This document shows positions 23,800 to 31,833 of a stretch of DNA of 64,000 bases, one piece after another. Source of the stretch: Streptomyces sp. ISL-100 (GTDB lineage Bacteria > Actinomycetota > Actinomycetes > Streptomycetales > Streptomycetaceae); assembly GCF_018614615.1 (NCBI RefSeq), contig NZ_JAGGOK010000012.1, forward strand, positions 62,001 to 126,000, given 5' to 3'. The notes below the pieces were generated by a model. The model searched no databases. It was not told where the DNA came from and saw nothing but the letters and a program-made list of their open reading frames with translations. Made by a program: the position numbers and the translations under genes. The first letter of the stretch is position 1. Every line of letters begins with the position of its first letter.

Positions 23800-24631
23800 T
23801 TCGGTAGTCCTCTGCCGCAGCTTCGATCATGGCCAGGGACGCCTCGGGTGGCAGTGCGGCGGCCCTTAGCAGATCGTACGACCTCCGATAGTTCTTCACG
23901 AGCGCCGGATAGTCGATGAGTTGGCCGCTGTGCTGGCTCTCGATGTAGACCACCGGTGGCGCATCCGGGAAGGCCATGACCTTGGTCGTGCCCATCATGA
24001 GGGGATGCGATACGGCCGTTTCCGGAAGGATCTGCAGAACGCCCTGTGTGGATCGAATCACCTTCAGGATGTGCTCCAGCTGCTCCGCCATCTGTTCCAG
24101 TGGCAGCAGCGGCTTGCAGATCAGCGATTCATGAACGATCGCCCAGAACTCAGGCCGGTCCTCACAGCCCCAGATCTCCGCACGTTCCGTACGCGCGCTG
24201 ACCTGCCTGTCGACGGTTTCCGGTGGCAGCCACGGCGCCCCAGTCCGTACGACCTTCCGCGCGTACACCGGGGTTTGCAGCAAGCCCGGCAGAAGCATCG
24301 GGGCCCACTCCTCAATAGCCTCCGCATGCCGCTCCATCTCCGCCACATCCGCGAAGTACTCCGCGTGCCCCGACTGCTTCGCCTTCCGCGCGTCTTCACA
24401 GCGGCGTACGAAAAAGCCGTCCGTCGCCAGCCGCTCGTCAACGTGCCGGGCCAGGTCCAGCGGCATTCGCCGCTCGCCACGCTCGATCTGACTCAGGAAC
24501 GGGACGCCACGGAAGCTGCCTTCCGCCAGCTGTTCGAGCGTGAGGCCCGCCGTCTCCCTCTTGAAGCGCAATTCGGCGCCGTAGAAGGACGGGACGTTCG
24601 CCGAAGCGTCGGGATCCTTACGAGGGGGCAC
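23780..24631 (-). CDS. XRE-family regulator with DUF5753 domain (second module)
   Basis: 283 residues. The HTH includes YGAELRFKRETAGLTLEQLA and VPFLSQIERGERRMPLD. The DUF5753 domain is marked by YFADVAEMERHAEAIEEWAP, LLPGLLQTPVYARKVVR, RTERAEIW, FWAIVHESLICKPL, VLQILPETAVSHPLM and VYIESQHSGQLID. It forms a pair with the overlapping DUF397 gene and diverges from the RsbW-like ATPase gene, the standard three-gene arrangement. The 116-bp divergent gap contains GGACCTTTTACGATAG, a plausible -10 area, but no clear palindrome. Confidence 0.93.
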   Translation of the reverse strand: MPPRKDPDASANVPSFYGAELRFKRETAGLTLEQLAEGSFRGVPFLSQIERGERRMPLDLARHVDERLATDGFFVRRCEDARKAKQSGHAEYFADVAEMERHAEAIEEWAPMLLPGLLQTPVYARKVVRTGAPWLPPETVDRQVSARTERAEIWGCEDRPEFWAIVHESLICKPLLPLEQMAEQLEHILKVIRSTQGVLQILPETAVSHPLMMGTTKVMAFPDAPPVVYIESQHSGQLIDYPALVKNYRRSYDLLRAAALPPEASLAMIEAAAEDYRNGKQRH

Positions 24632-24747
24632 AACCCACCACCGCCATTTGCCAGTTGATCAGCGCAACTCAGGGACCTTTTACGATAGGGCGGATCGCGC
24701 CACTGTGTGAGCAATTCGTCACTCAGAGCACTGAAAGGCGTACCGCC

Positions 24748-25149
24748 ATGGTCACCCCCGCGCTCCTCCTCCACCTCGAATTGCTCGCCCTCCCCAAGGC
24801 CGTTCCCGAAGCGCGTCGCGCCGTGCGCGAGCACCTCGGCGCGCCCTGTGCCGACGTGCAGCTCTGCGTCAGTGAGCTGCTCACCAACGTGATCACGCAC
24901 GTCGGCGAAGGCACTCCCGTAACCCTCCGTGTGAGCGAGACCCGCGACCGCCGCACCACCCGCGTCGAAGTCACCGACCCCGACCCCCGTGCCCTGCCCG
25001 TGCACCTCAAAGCCGCCGCCGACGCCGAGTCCGGGCGCGGAATGGCTCTGCTGGCCGCCGTTGCCCTTCGCTGGGGGATTCGGCAGGGGGCCGACAGCAA
25101 GACCGTCTGGTGTGAGTTGTCATCCGTTGGCGATCGCCCAGAGTGGTGA
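24748..25149 (+). CDS. RsbW-like ATP-binding anti-sigma/regulatory protein
   Basis: 133 residues from the ATG at 24748 preceded by GAAAGG. GHKL features are intact: ARRAVREHLGAPCADVQLCV, the N-box SELLTNVITHVGEG, G-boxes TDPDPRALPVH and SGRGMALLAAVALRWG, and the closing DSKTVWCEL. Such proteins bind ATP and partner proteins in Streptomyces regulatory modules. The last 30 bp overlap the convergent transferase gene at 25120. A truncated close copy lies at 34883-35125. Confidence 0.9.
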   Translation: MVTPALLLHLELLALPKAVPEARRAVREHLGAPCADVQLCVSELLTNVITHVGEGTPVTLRVSETRDRRTTRVEVTDPDPRALPVHLKAAADAESGRGMALLAAVALRWGIRQGADSKTVWCELSSVGDRPEW

Positions 25150-26127
25150 GACCTCGGCGCCACGCAGCGTCTTGGCGCGGATCGAGTCCATCCCCAGGTG
25201 CAGTTCCGTCTCACCGCTCCGGTAGGCGTGTTCGATGGGGAGGTAGTAGGCGAGGCTGAAGTACTCCTGGGCGCCGCGCAGCCGCGGGTAGTCGAAGCCG
25301 AGTGCGCGTACCCACACCGTGCCGCCGAAGCGGTAGAACAAGCTGAAGCCGACCATCGTGCCCCCCAGGAAGCAGCCGAGCACCGTCCCGGAGTCGCCCA
25401 TTCCGTCCGCCTGTTGGCGAAGAAGGCCGGCCATGGCCGCAGGTTCCGAGCCGTGGCCGTGCCGGTCCTGGAGTCCGGCCAGCAGTTCGCCCGCCCGGTC
25501 GGCGCACTCCGACAGCCTGAGCTCCCGGACCTCGTAACCCGCCTCCTGAAACGCGCGCCGCTCTCGCCGGATGACTACGCGGCGCTTCGAAGGCAGGGTG
25601 CCCAGGTAGTCGTCGAAGGACGAACCCGGCAGCGGGATGGCGGCATCCTGCTGGAGGTGTACGGGGTCCGTGCCGCAGACGTCCGCCAGTTCCTTGGCGG
25701 CGGAGTCCTTCACGTACAGCCACCAGGGTTGTGCCTCGTGGCGCGCTCCGAGCGTACGCGCGGCTTCCAGCAGGAGTTCCAGGCAGCGCCGCCGCTCACC
25801 CGCGGCGAGCGAGGGGTGCAGCAGTGGTGCGTTGAGGTATCCGCGCCGGGCGCCCGCCACCACAACCCGCCGCTCGGGTGCGGCGCCGGGGACGAGTTCG
25901 GCCACGCGGTAGAGGGCGTTGGGCTCGCAGTGGACGACGTACAGAGGTGTCGCCGCGACCAGGCGGCCCGCGTCGTCGTGAACGAGCGCGTAACGGGGCT
26001 GCGCGGTCGGGTCGCTCTCCTGCGCGGTGAGCCAACGGTGGCTGAGGTAGAGCCCCACCGAGCCGGCGAGGGCGTCCCACTCTTCGCGCGGCACAGCGGC
26101 AAGGCTGGGGGAAAAGGACAGTCTCAC
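25120..26127 (-). CDS. FemAB/GNAT-fold transferase of the peptidoglycan-recognition type (PF04339-like)
   Basis: 335 residues from a GTG overlapping the MFS stop as GTGA. EEWDALAGSVGLYLSHRWL, then VAATPLYVVHCEPNALYRV, form the N-terminal half. SSFDDYLGTLPSKRRVVIRR with ERRAFQEAGYEVRELR, then LGCFLGGTMVGFSLFYRFG, VWVRALGFDYPRL, YLPIEHAYRSG and ELHLGMDS form the acyltransferase half. The layout fits FemAB-like/GNAT proteins that move acyl or aminoacyl groups onto amines. As the last gene of a four-gene operon with two ATP-grasp ligases and an exporter, it probably adds or tailors a building block of the product. Donor (acyl-CoA or aminoacyl-tRNA) cannot be told from sequence. Confidence 0.8.
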   Translation of the reverse strand: MRLSFSPSLAAVPREEWDALAGSVGLYLSHRWLTAQESDPTAQPRYALVHDDAGRLVAATPLYVVHCEPNALYRVAELVPGAAPERRVVVAGARRGYLNAPLLHPSLAAGERRRCLELLLEAARTLGARHEAQPWWLYVKDSAAKELADVCGTDPVHLQQDAAIPLPGSSFDDYLGTLPSKRRVVIRRERRAFQEAGYEVRELRLSECADRAGELLAGLQDRHGHGSEPAAMAGLLRQQADGMGDSGTVLGCFLGGTMVGFSLFYRFGGTVWVRALGFDYPRLRGAQEYFSLAYYLPIEHAYRSGETELHLGMDSIRAKTLRGAEVSPLWAIANG

Positions 26128-27398
26128 GATGCGGGCTTCCTGCCTTTCAGGGTGACTGCGGCGGGTACGGCCAGCACGCTCACCAGCGCCAGGAACACCC
26201 ACGGCAGTGCCACGTGCCAGTCCAGCAGCGCGGTGAACAGGACCGGCGCCACGGCGCTCCCCGCCGACCAGGAGAACTGGAAGGCAGCCTGGTGGCGGCC
26301 CTGGAGGCGGGCAGGCGCCAGGGTGACGCTGAGTTCGTTCAGCGCGGGCGAGCACAGGATCTCGCCCAGGGTGAAGACCAGGACCGCCAGGAGGAGGCCG
26401 GCGGCCACCAGCCGCCCCGGTGCGCCCGTCAGCGCGGCGAACAGCACGAAGGACCCGCCGCTCAGCGCGAACGCCACGGCGATGACGCGGTGCGGCGCGT
26501 ACCGCTGCGCGCGCCTGGTGACCAGGGTGGACGTCAGGGCAACTGCGGCGGTGTTGACCACGAGCAGAGCGCCGGCGATCCACGCTCCTGCGTGCAGGCT
26601 CTCGGTGATGTAGACGGCCAGCAGTACGGACGGCACCATCTGCGCGAAGACGAAGGCGAGGTTGGTTGCCACCAGCAGCAGATAGCGGCGGTCCCGTAGT
26701 ACGTCGCGCCAGCTCCCGCCGGTGCTGGGAGAGTCCTTGGGCTCCGGCGCCCCCGCCTCCGCGTCCCCACCCCTCCCCGCCGGCCGCCACGTACCGAAGA
26801 GGAAGGCCGCGCACACGAACGTCACCGCGTTCACGGCGACGAGCACGCGGAGCCCTCCGCTCCCCGCCGCCGCCAGGACCACCGACGCGACCGCGGCCCC
26901 AGCGCCCAGCCCCACGTTGCGCAGCGCGCCGAGGAAGCCGAACCACAGACGCTGCTGATCGGGCGCGGCGGCCAGCGCCACGAGCGAACGGCTCGCCGTC
27001 CAGTACAGGTTGATGCCGGTCTGGATCGCCGCGTACACGGCGCCCACGTGCCACGCACTGTCCGCGAACAGGGCCCCGGCGAATCCGGCGGCCGAGACAA
27101 GATTCGCGGATACGACGACGGCGCGGGGCCCGTACCGGTCCATCAGTACGCCGGCCAGTGCCGGCGCGGGTAACGCCAGCAGATGGCCGGTCGTCAGCGC
27201 GGCGCCGATCACCGCCAGGGACAGTGGCGTGGTGCTGACGAAGTACACGACGGTGAAGGCGAGTACGAGCCCGGTGCCGAGGCTGTCCACGACGTTCGCG
27301 GCGACGAATCTTCCCGCGCCGGACACGTCGGGGAGCCCCCAGGCGTGTGCCGCCCTGCTGATACGGCTGCCCGGGCGCGTTTTCGTGGCGCCGGTCAC
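26124..27398 (-). CDS. MFS transporter, probable product exporter
   Basis: 424 residues with about twelve hydrophobic segments. The MFS A-like loop after TM2 reads LAGVLMDRYGPRAVV. A Glu/Pro-rich central loop (EAGAPEPKDSPSTGGS) divides two six-helix halves, and FTLGEILCSPALNELSVTLA resembles the gating segment in MdtH/YttB-like drug efflux carriers. The GTG start overlaps the stop of the first ATP-grasp gene as GTGA, and the stop overlaps the transferase start the same way, so it belongs to the biosynthetic operon. Self-resistance by export of the compound is the likely role. Confidence 0.9.
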   Translation of the reverse strand: MTGATKTRPGSRISRAAHAWGLPDVSGAGRFVAANVVDSLGTGLVLAFTVVYFVSTTPLSLAVIGAALTTGHLLALPAPALAGVLMDRYGPRAVVVSANLVSAAGFAGALFADSAWHVGAVYAAIQTGINLYWTASRSLVALAAAPDQQRLWFGFLGALRNVGLGAGAAVASVVLAAAGSGGLRVLVAVNAVTFVCAAFLFGTWRPAGRGGDAEAGAPEPKDSPSTGGSWRDVLRDRRYLLLVATNLAFVFAQMVPSVLLAVYITESLHAGAWIAGALLVVNTAAVALTSTLVTRRAQRYAPHRVIAVAFALSGGSFVLFAALTGAPGRLVAAGLLLAVLVFTLGEILCSPALNELSVTLAPARLQGRHQAAFQFSWSAGSAVAPVLFTALLDWHVALPWVFLALVSVLAVPAAVTLKGRKPAS

Positions 27399-28696
27399 CG
27401 GGCCGGCGGGGCTGTTGGGACTTCCAAGGCCGCCGACCCTGCCGGCGCGAGCAGATTGCGGATCTTCTCCAGCATCTCCGGAGCGATGAAGCCGGTAGCG
27501 GCGGCGAGTTCCCCCAGTTCCTTCGTCACGCGGGCCTCGTCACCACGCGGGCATGTGAAGGTCATGATGCCGCCGTGGTTCTCGCCGTCGATGATCAGGT
27601 CGTGCGCGGTCACCAGGTCGACCCGGGACCGAAGCTGCGACACGAGCTCCGGCGTGGGGTTGCTGATCAGGCACTCCAGCGCCCAGCGACCGGGGCGCTC
27701 ACCCACTGCGTCCGGCCGTGGCCACTCACCCAGAAGCATGTGCACCAGCGACTCGAACGTGTTGTGCCCCGAGGCCGCGACGGACAGTGTCGTTGCCCCG
27801 CCGATCCGTGGGTTGACCTCCAGCACGTGATAGACGCCGTCGCTGTAGATCATGTCGACGTTGACGGAGCCCTGCACACCCAGCGCCGCGCACATACTCT
27901 TCAGGCGCTCCGCCACCGGCCGGAAGTCGGCGTCGGGCCTTTCGCGCGGCCCGCAGTACCGCAGGTCGGCGAAGGTGAAGGCCGGCGGGCCGCCGGCCGT
28001 ACCCGTCCAGCACAGAGGCTGTACGCGGTACTCGCCCTCCGCGCCGACGATGTCCACCGTGCACAGCTCCCCGACAACGCACCGTTCGAGCAGCACGTTG
28101 CCGCTCGGCGCGTCGAGGAGGTGGTCGTCAAGAGCATCGGGGCTGCCGATGAAGCGGATGCCCATGCTGGTGCTGTCCCACAGCGGCTTCGACACGAGCG
28201 GATAGCCGACGTCCCGGGCGGCAAGGCGGATGCTGTCCGCGTACGCCGGGACCGGCAGGCCACGGCCGTTGAGCAGGTCCCCGTCGACCAGGACGCCTGG
28301 CGGGGTGGTCAGTCCGTGCTCCGTGAGGAGGCGCTTGGTCTCCCACTTGTCACACAGCACCCGCGTGGCAGCCGGTGGCGTCATCACCGTCGGAATGCCG
28401 TACGCCGCCAGCTTGTCCTTGATCACGGAGTCCCGGAGCGCGTTCTCGTCCGGCAGGGAGATGGAGATCGCGCCGTCGGCGCCCCAGCGGCGTAACCGCT
28501 CGACGATCTCGTCCGGCGTCGCCGAAGCGTCCACCTTCTCCGCGCTCCCCGGGAATTCCCCGGGGGCGCAGGTGCCGTGCGTGTAGAACAGTCTCGCCTC
28601 CGCGCCGTGGGCGCGCAGCACGCCGGCGATGCCGTGGATGTAGGGGTCGGCCCGCTGGATGTCCACGGACCGCAGAAAGGCGATGCGTCGCCGCAT
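27395..28696 (-). CDS. ATP-grasp ligase A
   Basis: 433 residues. An N-terminal pre-ATP-grasp domain (IAFLRSVDIQRADPYIHG) precedes the nucleotide-binding core, with DKWETKRLLTEHGLTTPPGV and YPLVSKPLWDSTSMGIRFI. The closing Mg-binding motif VYHVLEVNPRIGGATTLSV has the conserved Glu, Asn and Arg. ERCVVGELCTVDIVG is the typical lid strand. Family members form amide, peptide or thioester bonds through an acyl-phosphate. The C-terminal 110 residues (PTPELVSQLRSRVDLVTAHD, ENHGGIMTFTCPRGDEARV) are a further domain also seen in carbamoyl-phosphate-synthetase-like ligases. It starts 5 bp after ligase B. Confidence 0.9.
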   Translation of the reverse strand: MRRRIAFLRSVDIQRADPYIHGIAGVLRAHGAEARLFYTHGTCAPGEFPGSAEKVDASATPDEIVERLRRWGADGAISISLPDENALRDSVIKDKLAAYGIPTVMTPPAATRVLCDKWETKRLLTEHGLTTPPGVLVDGDLLNGRGLPVPAYADSIRLAARDVGYPLVSKPLWDSTSMGIRFIGSPDALDDHLLDAPSGNVLLERCVVGELCTVDIVGAEGEYRVQPLCWTGTAGGPPAFTFADLRYCGPRERPDADFRPVAERLKSMCAALGVQGSVNVDMIYSDGVYHVLEVNPRIGGATTLSVAASGHNTFESLVHMLLGEWPRPDAVGERPGRWALECLISNPTPELVSQLRSRVDLVTAHDLIIDGENHGGIMTFTCPRGDEARVTKELGELAAATGFIAPEMLEKIRNLLAPAGSAALEVPTAPPAR

Positions 28697-28701
28697 TGGT
28701 A

Positions 28702-29979
28702 TCAGCTCACTTCGGCTTCGACTTCGGGTTCTTCTTCGACTTCGACTTCAACTTCGACAGATGTGCCGGCGAGGGCGGTCGCGGCGGCGGCGTTCGCCTG
28801 TGCCGGAGTCTCGGCGGTGACGAGGAGATGTCCGACGCGGGCGGAGTTGTCGCGGGCGTCGCGCACGGGCGTACCCGGCTCCACGGAGATGTGGCGCTCC
28901 ACGCCTTCCTCCTGCGGGCCCCGGACCCGCACGCCCCGGAAGATTCCGGCGCGGGGAGGCGTCAGAAAGCGAATCGCGCACGCACGCTCACGGGTGGCCG
29001 TGGTGTCGGGGCGCTCGCCGAGCACGGCCTGGAGGTACGCGCGTGCCTCGTCGACGCCGCAGGCGTGGCGTACGACGTCGACGAGATTGTCGCCGGGCAG
29101 CCGGGCGCCGACCTCCAGCACCACCGGGTCGGATTCATGGGACGCGATCTTGACTTCGGTGTGCGCCACACCGTCGCGTATGCCCAGGGCGGTCAACGCC
29201 CGCTCGGTCACGGCATGGACACGTGGCAGCAGGTCACGGTGGAGGGGCGCCGGCGCGGTGTGCCCCAGTTCGGCGCGGAAGGACCCGCCCGTGGTGTGCT
29301 TCTCCACCACCGGCATGTGGAAGAAGCTGCCCTTCGAGGCGATGGTGTCGATGCTGTACTCGGCGCCGCTCACGTACTCCTGTACGACGACCCGCTGGTC
29401 GAGCTTCACCTGGTGCGGCTCGGCCGCCGGCCAGGCCTGGGCCTCCCGTACCGCCTCCGCCAGCCCGGCCGCCGAGCCGACCACCGAAACGCCCCAGGAG
29501 CCGCCCTGCTCCGCGGGCTTGACCACCAGTGGGTATCCCATGCCAGCCAACGCGATCCTGTCGACCGCCTCCGCCCACGTACGGGCGATCACCGTCGCCG
29601 GGGCGGGCACGCCGCCCGCGCGGAACGCCTCGGCCATGGCGGCCTTGTTCCGGCCGGCGGCCGCCAGCTCCGGTACGTTCCCGGGGAGCCCCAACCGCGC
29701 GGCCAACTGCGCGACCAGGGGAGTGAAGAACTCCCAGCACCCCGCCACACCGTTGATGCCCTCCGCGCGACAGAACGCCTCCATGTCCTTGAGCGCGCGC
29801 TGCGAGTCGGCGAGGTCGGTGAACACGGCGCCGCGCAATCCGCGCCGCAGCGCCTGCGGGTAAGTGCCGTAGACGTCCTCGTGCGTTGCGACGAACGCCT
29901 CGATCCCCAGACCGTTCGCGGCTTCGACCAAATACGAGCCGGAGTTGGCCAATGCCTCTATGAGCAGGACCTTTTTCAC
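28702..29979 (-). CDS. ATP-grasp ligase B, L-amino-acid-ligase-like
   Basis: 425 residues from a GTG at 29979 that opens KKVLLIEALANSGSYLVEAA. The core shows NKAAMAEAFRAGGVPAPATV, YPLVVKPAEQGGSWGVSVVG, VVVQEYVSGAEYSIDTIAS and the metal site VVLEVGARLPGDNLVDVV (Glu, Arg, Asn). This pattern resembles BacD/carnosine-synthase-type ligases joining two amino acids. Ligases A and B are different in sequence, so two successive condensations are likely. The C-terminus ends in an acidic (VE)n tail encoded by a hexanucleotide repeat. It is the first gene of the leftward operon; GGGGGCGG precedes the start. Confidence 0.9.
   Translation of the reverse strand: MKKVLLIEALANSGSYLVEAANGLGIEAFVATHEDVYGTYPQALRRGLRGAVFTDLADSQRALKDMEAFCRAEGINGVAGCWEFFTPLVAQLAARLGLPGNVPELAAAGRNKAAMAEAFRAGGVPAPATVIARTWAEAVDRIALAGMGYPLVVKPAEQGGSWGVSVVGSAAGLAEAVREAQAWPAAEPHQVKLDQRVVVQEYVSGAEYSIDTIASKGSFFHMPVVEKHTTGGSFRAELGHTAPAPLHRDLLPRVHAVTERALTALGIRDGVAHTEVKIASHESDPVVLEVGARLPGDNLVDVVRHACGVDEARAYLQAVLGERPDTTATRERACAIRFLTPPRAGIFRGVRVRGPQEEGVERHISVEPGTPVRDARDNSARVGHLLVTAETPAQANAAAATALAGTSVEVEVEVEEEPEVEAEVS
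28709..28757. repeat. (CTTCGA)n-type hexanucleotide repeat
   Basis: Imperfect repeat in the 3' end of ligase B encoding its acidic EVEVEVEEEPEVEAEV tail. Six-base units keep the frame. Confidence 0.85.
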
Positions 29980-30286
29980 GTGCTGCCGCCCCCGTTCAGT
30001 TAGTGGCGAACAGTAGACAGCACGCTCGTCGGTGAGGCCATCAGCGCGAAGTCCAAAGCGCGGCCCGATCAGCCCAGTTGTTTTGTAGCTACGCCCAAGT
30101 GGGGGGGGAGGCGGCGGAACATAGTGGATAGGGCCGCCCGGTGTTCGCGGTTTGCCGCAATTTCGGAGGTCCGCACAGGGTTGCGCGCCGACAAGAGTGG
30201 AGAATTGGTGGTTCCCGACCCTCTGGTACTCGCCGGTACGCGGATTCACTGACGTGGTCCACTCAGGCACCGACGAGGGGAACTAC
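29980..30286. promoter_or_regulatory. Divergent promoter region of the ligase and radical SAM operons
   Basis: A 307-bp gap between the GTG of ligase B and the GTG of the radical SAM gene. It contains a run of nine G (about 30101-30109), an AT-richer stretch around 30075-30085 (GTTTTGTAGCTAC), a small palindrome GTGGTCCAC at 30254-30262, and GAGGGG as ribosome-binding site of the rightward gene. No regulator gene is adjacent. Confidence 0.45.
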
Positions 30287-31732
30287 GTGAACGACATCAC
30301 CAATGTGCTCAGCAGCTACATCGAGCAGGGTGTCATTCCGCCATTCAACTATTCCTATCCGTCACGTTCGACCTACCGCCCTCTGGACAGTTCGTGGAAC
30401 GTCGACGACATCTGGGCGAGGGATCTCGAGAACCACCAGACACCGGAACTCAACCTCTATCTGCACGTCCCCTTCTGTCGCTACAAATGCGGGTTCTGCA
30501 ACCTCTACACCGTCATATCCGAGGACCAGGACGTCTACGACGCCTACATGGACGCCCTGTGCACGCAGTTACGCGACCACACAGAGGTCATCCAGGCCCG
30601 CAGGCTGCGGACCATCTACATCGGCGGCGGCACTCCGAGCCTGCTCTCACTGCGCCACTTCGAGCAGCTCTTCTCCACCATCACCGAGATTTACCCGAAC
30701 TGGCGGAGCACCGTCGAGGATGTGGCGATCGAGGCCACCCCCGACTCCATCGTCAATGAGCCCGACACCCTCGAAGGGCTCATTCGCATGGGCCTGACCC
30801 GCGCGAACGTCGGTATTCAGTCGCTCGTACCCCAGGAGATCCGCGAAGCCGGCCGCGGCCAGGCGAACGAGCAGGTCATCCGGCGCGCCATCGAGATCAC
30901 CCGGGAGAAGAATCTCCCGGACCTGAGTACCGACCTCATCATGGGCTTCGCCGGGCAGACCGACAAAAGCTGGTGCCAGTCCGTCGACGAACTCGCGGCA
31001 CTGAGCCCGGAAACGATCAGTACGTACTTCCTGACGGTCCGGCCGGACGCCTGGTTCTCCAAGACCGGCGCCTACCAGTACATGTGGAATCCCGACCTCT
31101 ACAAGCGGTACGACTACGCGAACCAGGTATTCCGCGAGGCCGGTTACGTCCAGGAGTCCAACGTCCGCTACAAGAAACTCGGGCGGGGCGGATACGCGCA
31201 GAAGGTCCTCACCTTCCACGGGGTACCGCTGCTCGGCCTGGGCGTCGGCGCCCGCAGCTACTCCAGCGTGCTGGACTACATGGTGGGCAGCGTCAAGCCG
31301 AGCATGGCCGAGATCGGCAACTACATCGACAAGGCGCGCAGTCACCGGCTGACCCCGCAGACCGGCTTCGTCCTCACCCCCGAGGAGAACATCCGCAAGC
31401 GGCTGGTCCTGGACCTGTTCGACCTCAATCTGCGCGAGCTCGACCGATTCGGGTACCGGGAGAAGGCCCACCTCTTCGAGCCCGTCATCTCCGCGAGCGA
31501 GGAGACGGGGCTGCTGCGGCGCCTGCCCGGCGGACGCGTCCAGCTCACGCCGGACGGCTTCAAGTACCGGGACATTCTGTCGTGGATGTTCTTCTCCGAC
31601 GACGTCGTCGACCTCGACCGTGAGTACTACGAGAACCTGCACCAGCAGAACAAGCGAGCCCAGAAGGTCATGGGCGAGCCGCTGCGCATCTCCGGCATCA
31701 CGAGCCGCGCCACGGCTGACAAGCCGGCCTGA
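30287..31732 (+). CDS. HemN/HemW-like radical SAM enzyme
   Basis: 481 residues from a GTG with GAGGGG upstream. The cluster-binding motif is YLHVPFCRYKCGFCNLYT (C-x3-C-x2-C, with Tyr and His as in HemN). It is followed by RTIYIGGGTPSLLS (the GGE-equivalent), VAIEATPDSI, MGLTRANVGIQSL and DLSTDLIMGFAGQT, the standard barrel strands. A HemN-type C-terminal winged region follows (LGLGVGARSYSS, TPEENIRKRLVLDLFDLNL). It lacks a B12 domain. True HemN makes haem precursors, but related class C enzymes in biosynthetic clusters methylate, cyclopropanate or otherwise alter unactivated carbons. Next to two ligase genes, a tailoring role is the better reading. Confidence 0.92.
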   Translation: MNDITNVLSSYIEQGVIPPFNYSYPSRSTYRPLDSSWNVDDIWARDLENHQTPELNLYLHVPFCRYKCGFCNLYTVISEDQDVYDAYMDALCTQLRDHTEVIQARRLRTIYIGGGTPSLLSLRHFEQLFSTITEIYPNWRSTVEDVAIEATPDSIVNEPDTLEGLIRMGLTRANVGIQSLVPQEIREAGRGQANEQVIRRAIEITREKNLPDLSTDLIMGFAGQTDKSWCQSVDELAALSPETISTYFLTVRPDAWFSKTGAYQYMWNPDLYKRYDYANQVFREAGYVQESNVRYKKLGRGGYAQKVLTFHGVPLLGLGVGARSYSSVLDYMVGSVKPSMAEIGNYIDKARSHRLTPQTGFVLTPEENIRKRLVLDLFDLNLRELDRFGYREKAHLFEPVISASEETGLLRRLPGGRVQLTPDGFKYRDILSWMFFSDDVVDLDREYYENLHQQNKRAQKVMGEPLRISGITSRATADKPA

Positions 31733-31771
31733 GCCGGCCTGAGTTCGTTTGAGTCCTTCACTTCCGTGCGT

Positions 31772-31799
31772 CGCGCCCCGGCCTGCGGGCCGGGGCGCG
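31772..31799. terminator. Strong hairpin between the radical SAM and DUF1152 genes
   Basis: CGCGCCCCGGCC-TGCG-GGCCGGGGCGCG is a perfect 12-bp stem with a 4-base loop, 39 bp after the radical SAM stop and 35 bp before the DUF1152 start. No U-tract follows. It could terminate or attenuate transcription, lowering downstream expression. Confidence 0.7.
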
Positions 31800-31833
31800 T
31801 CGCTGACCCGTCACGAAAGGAAACACCACCCCG

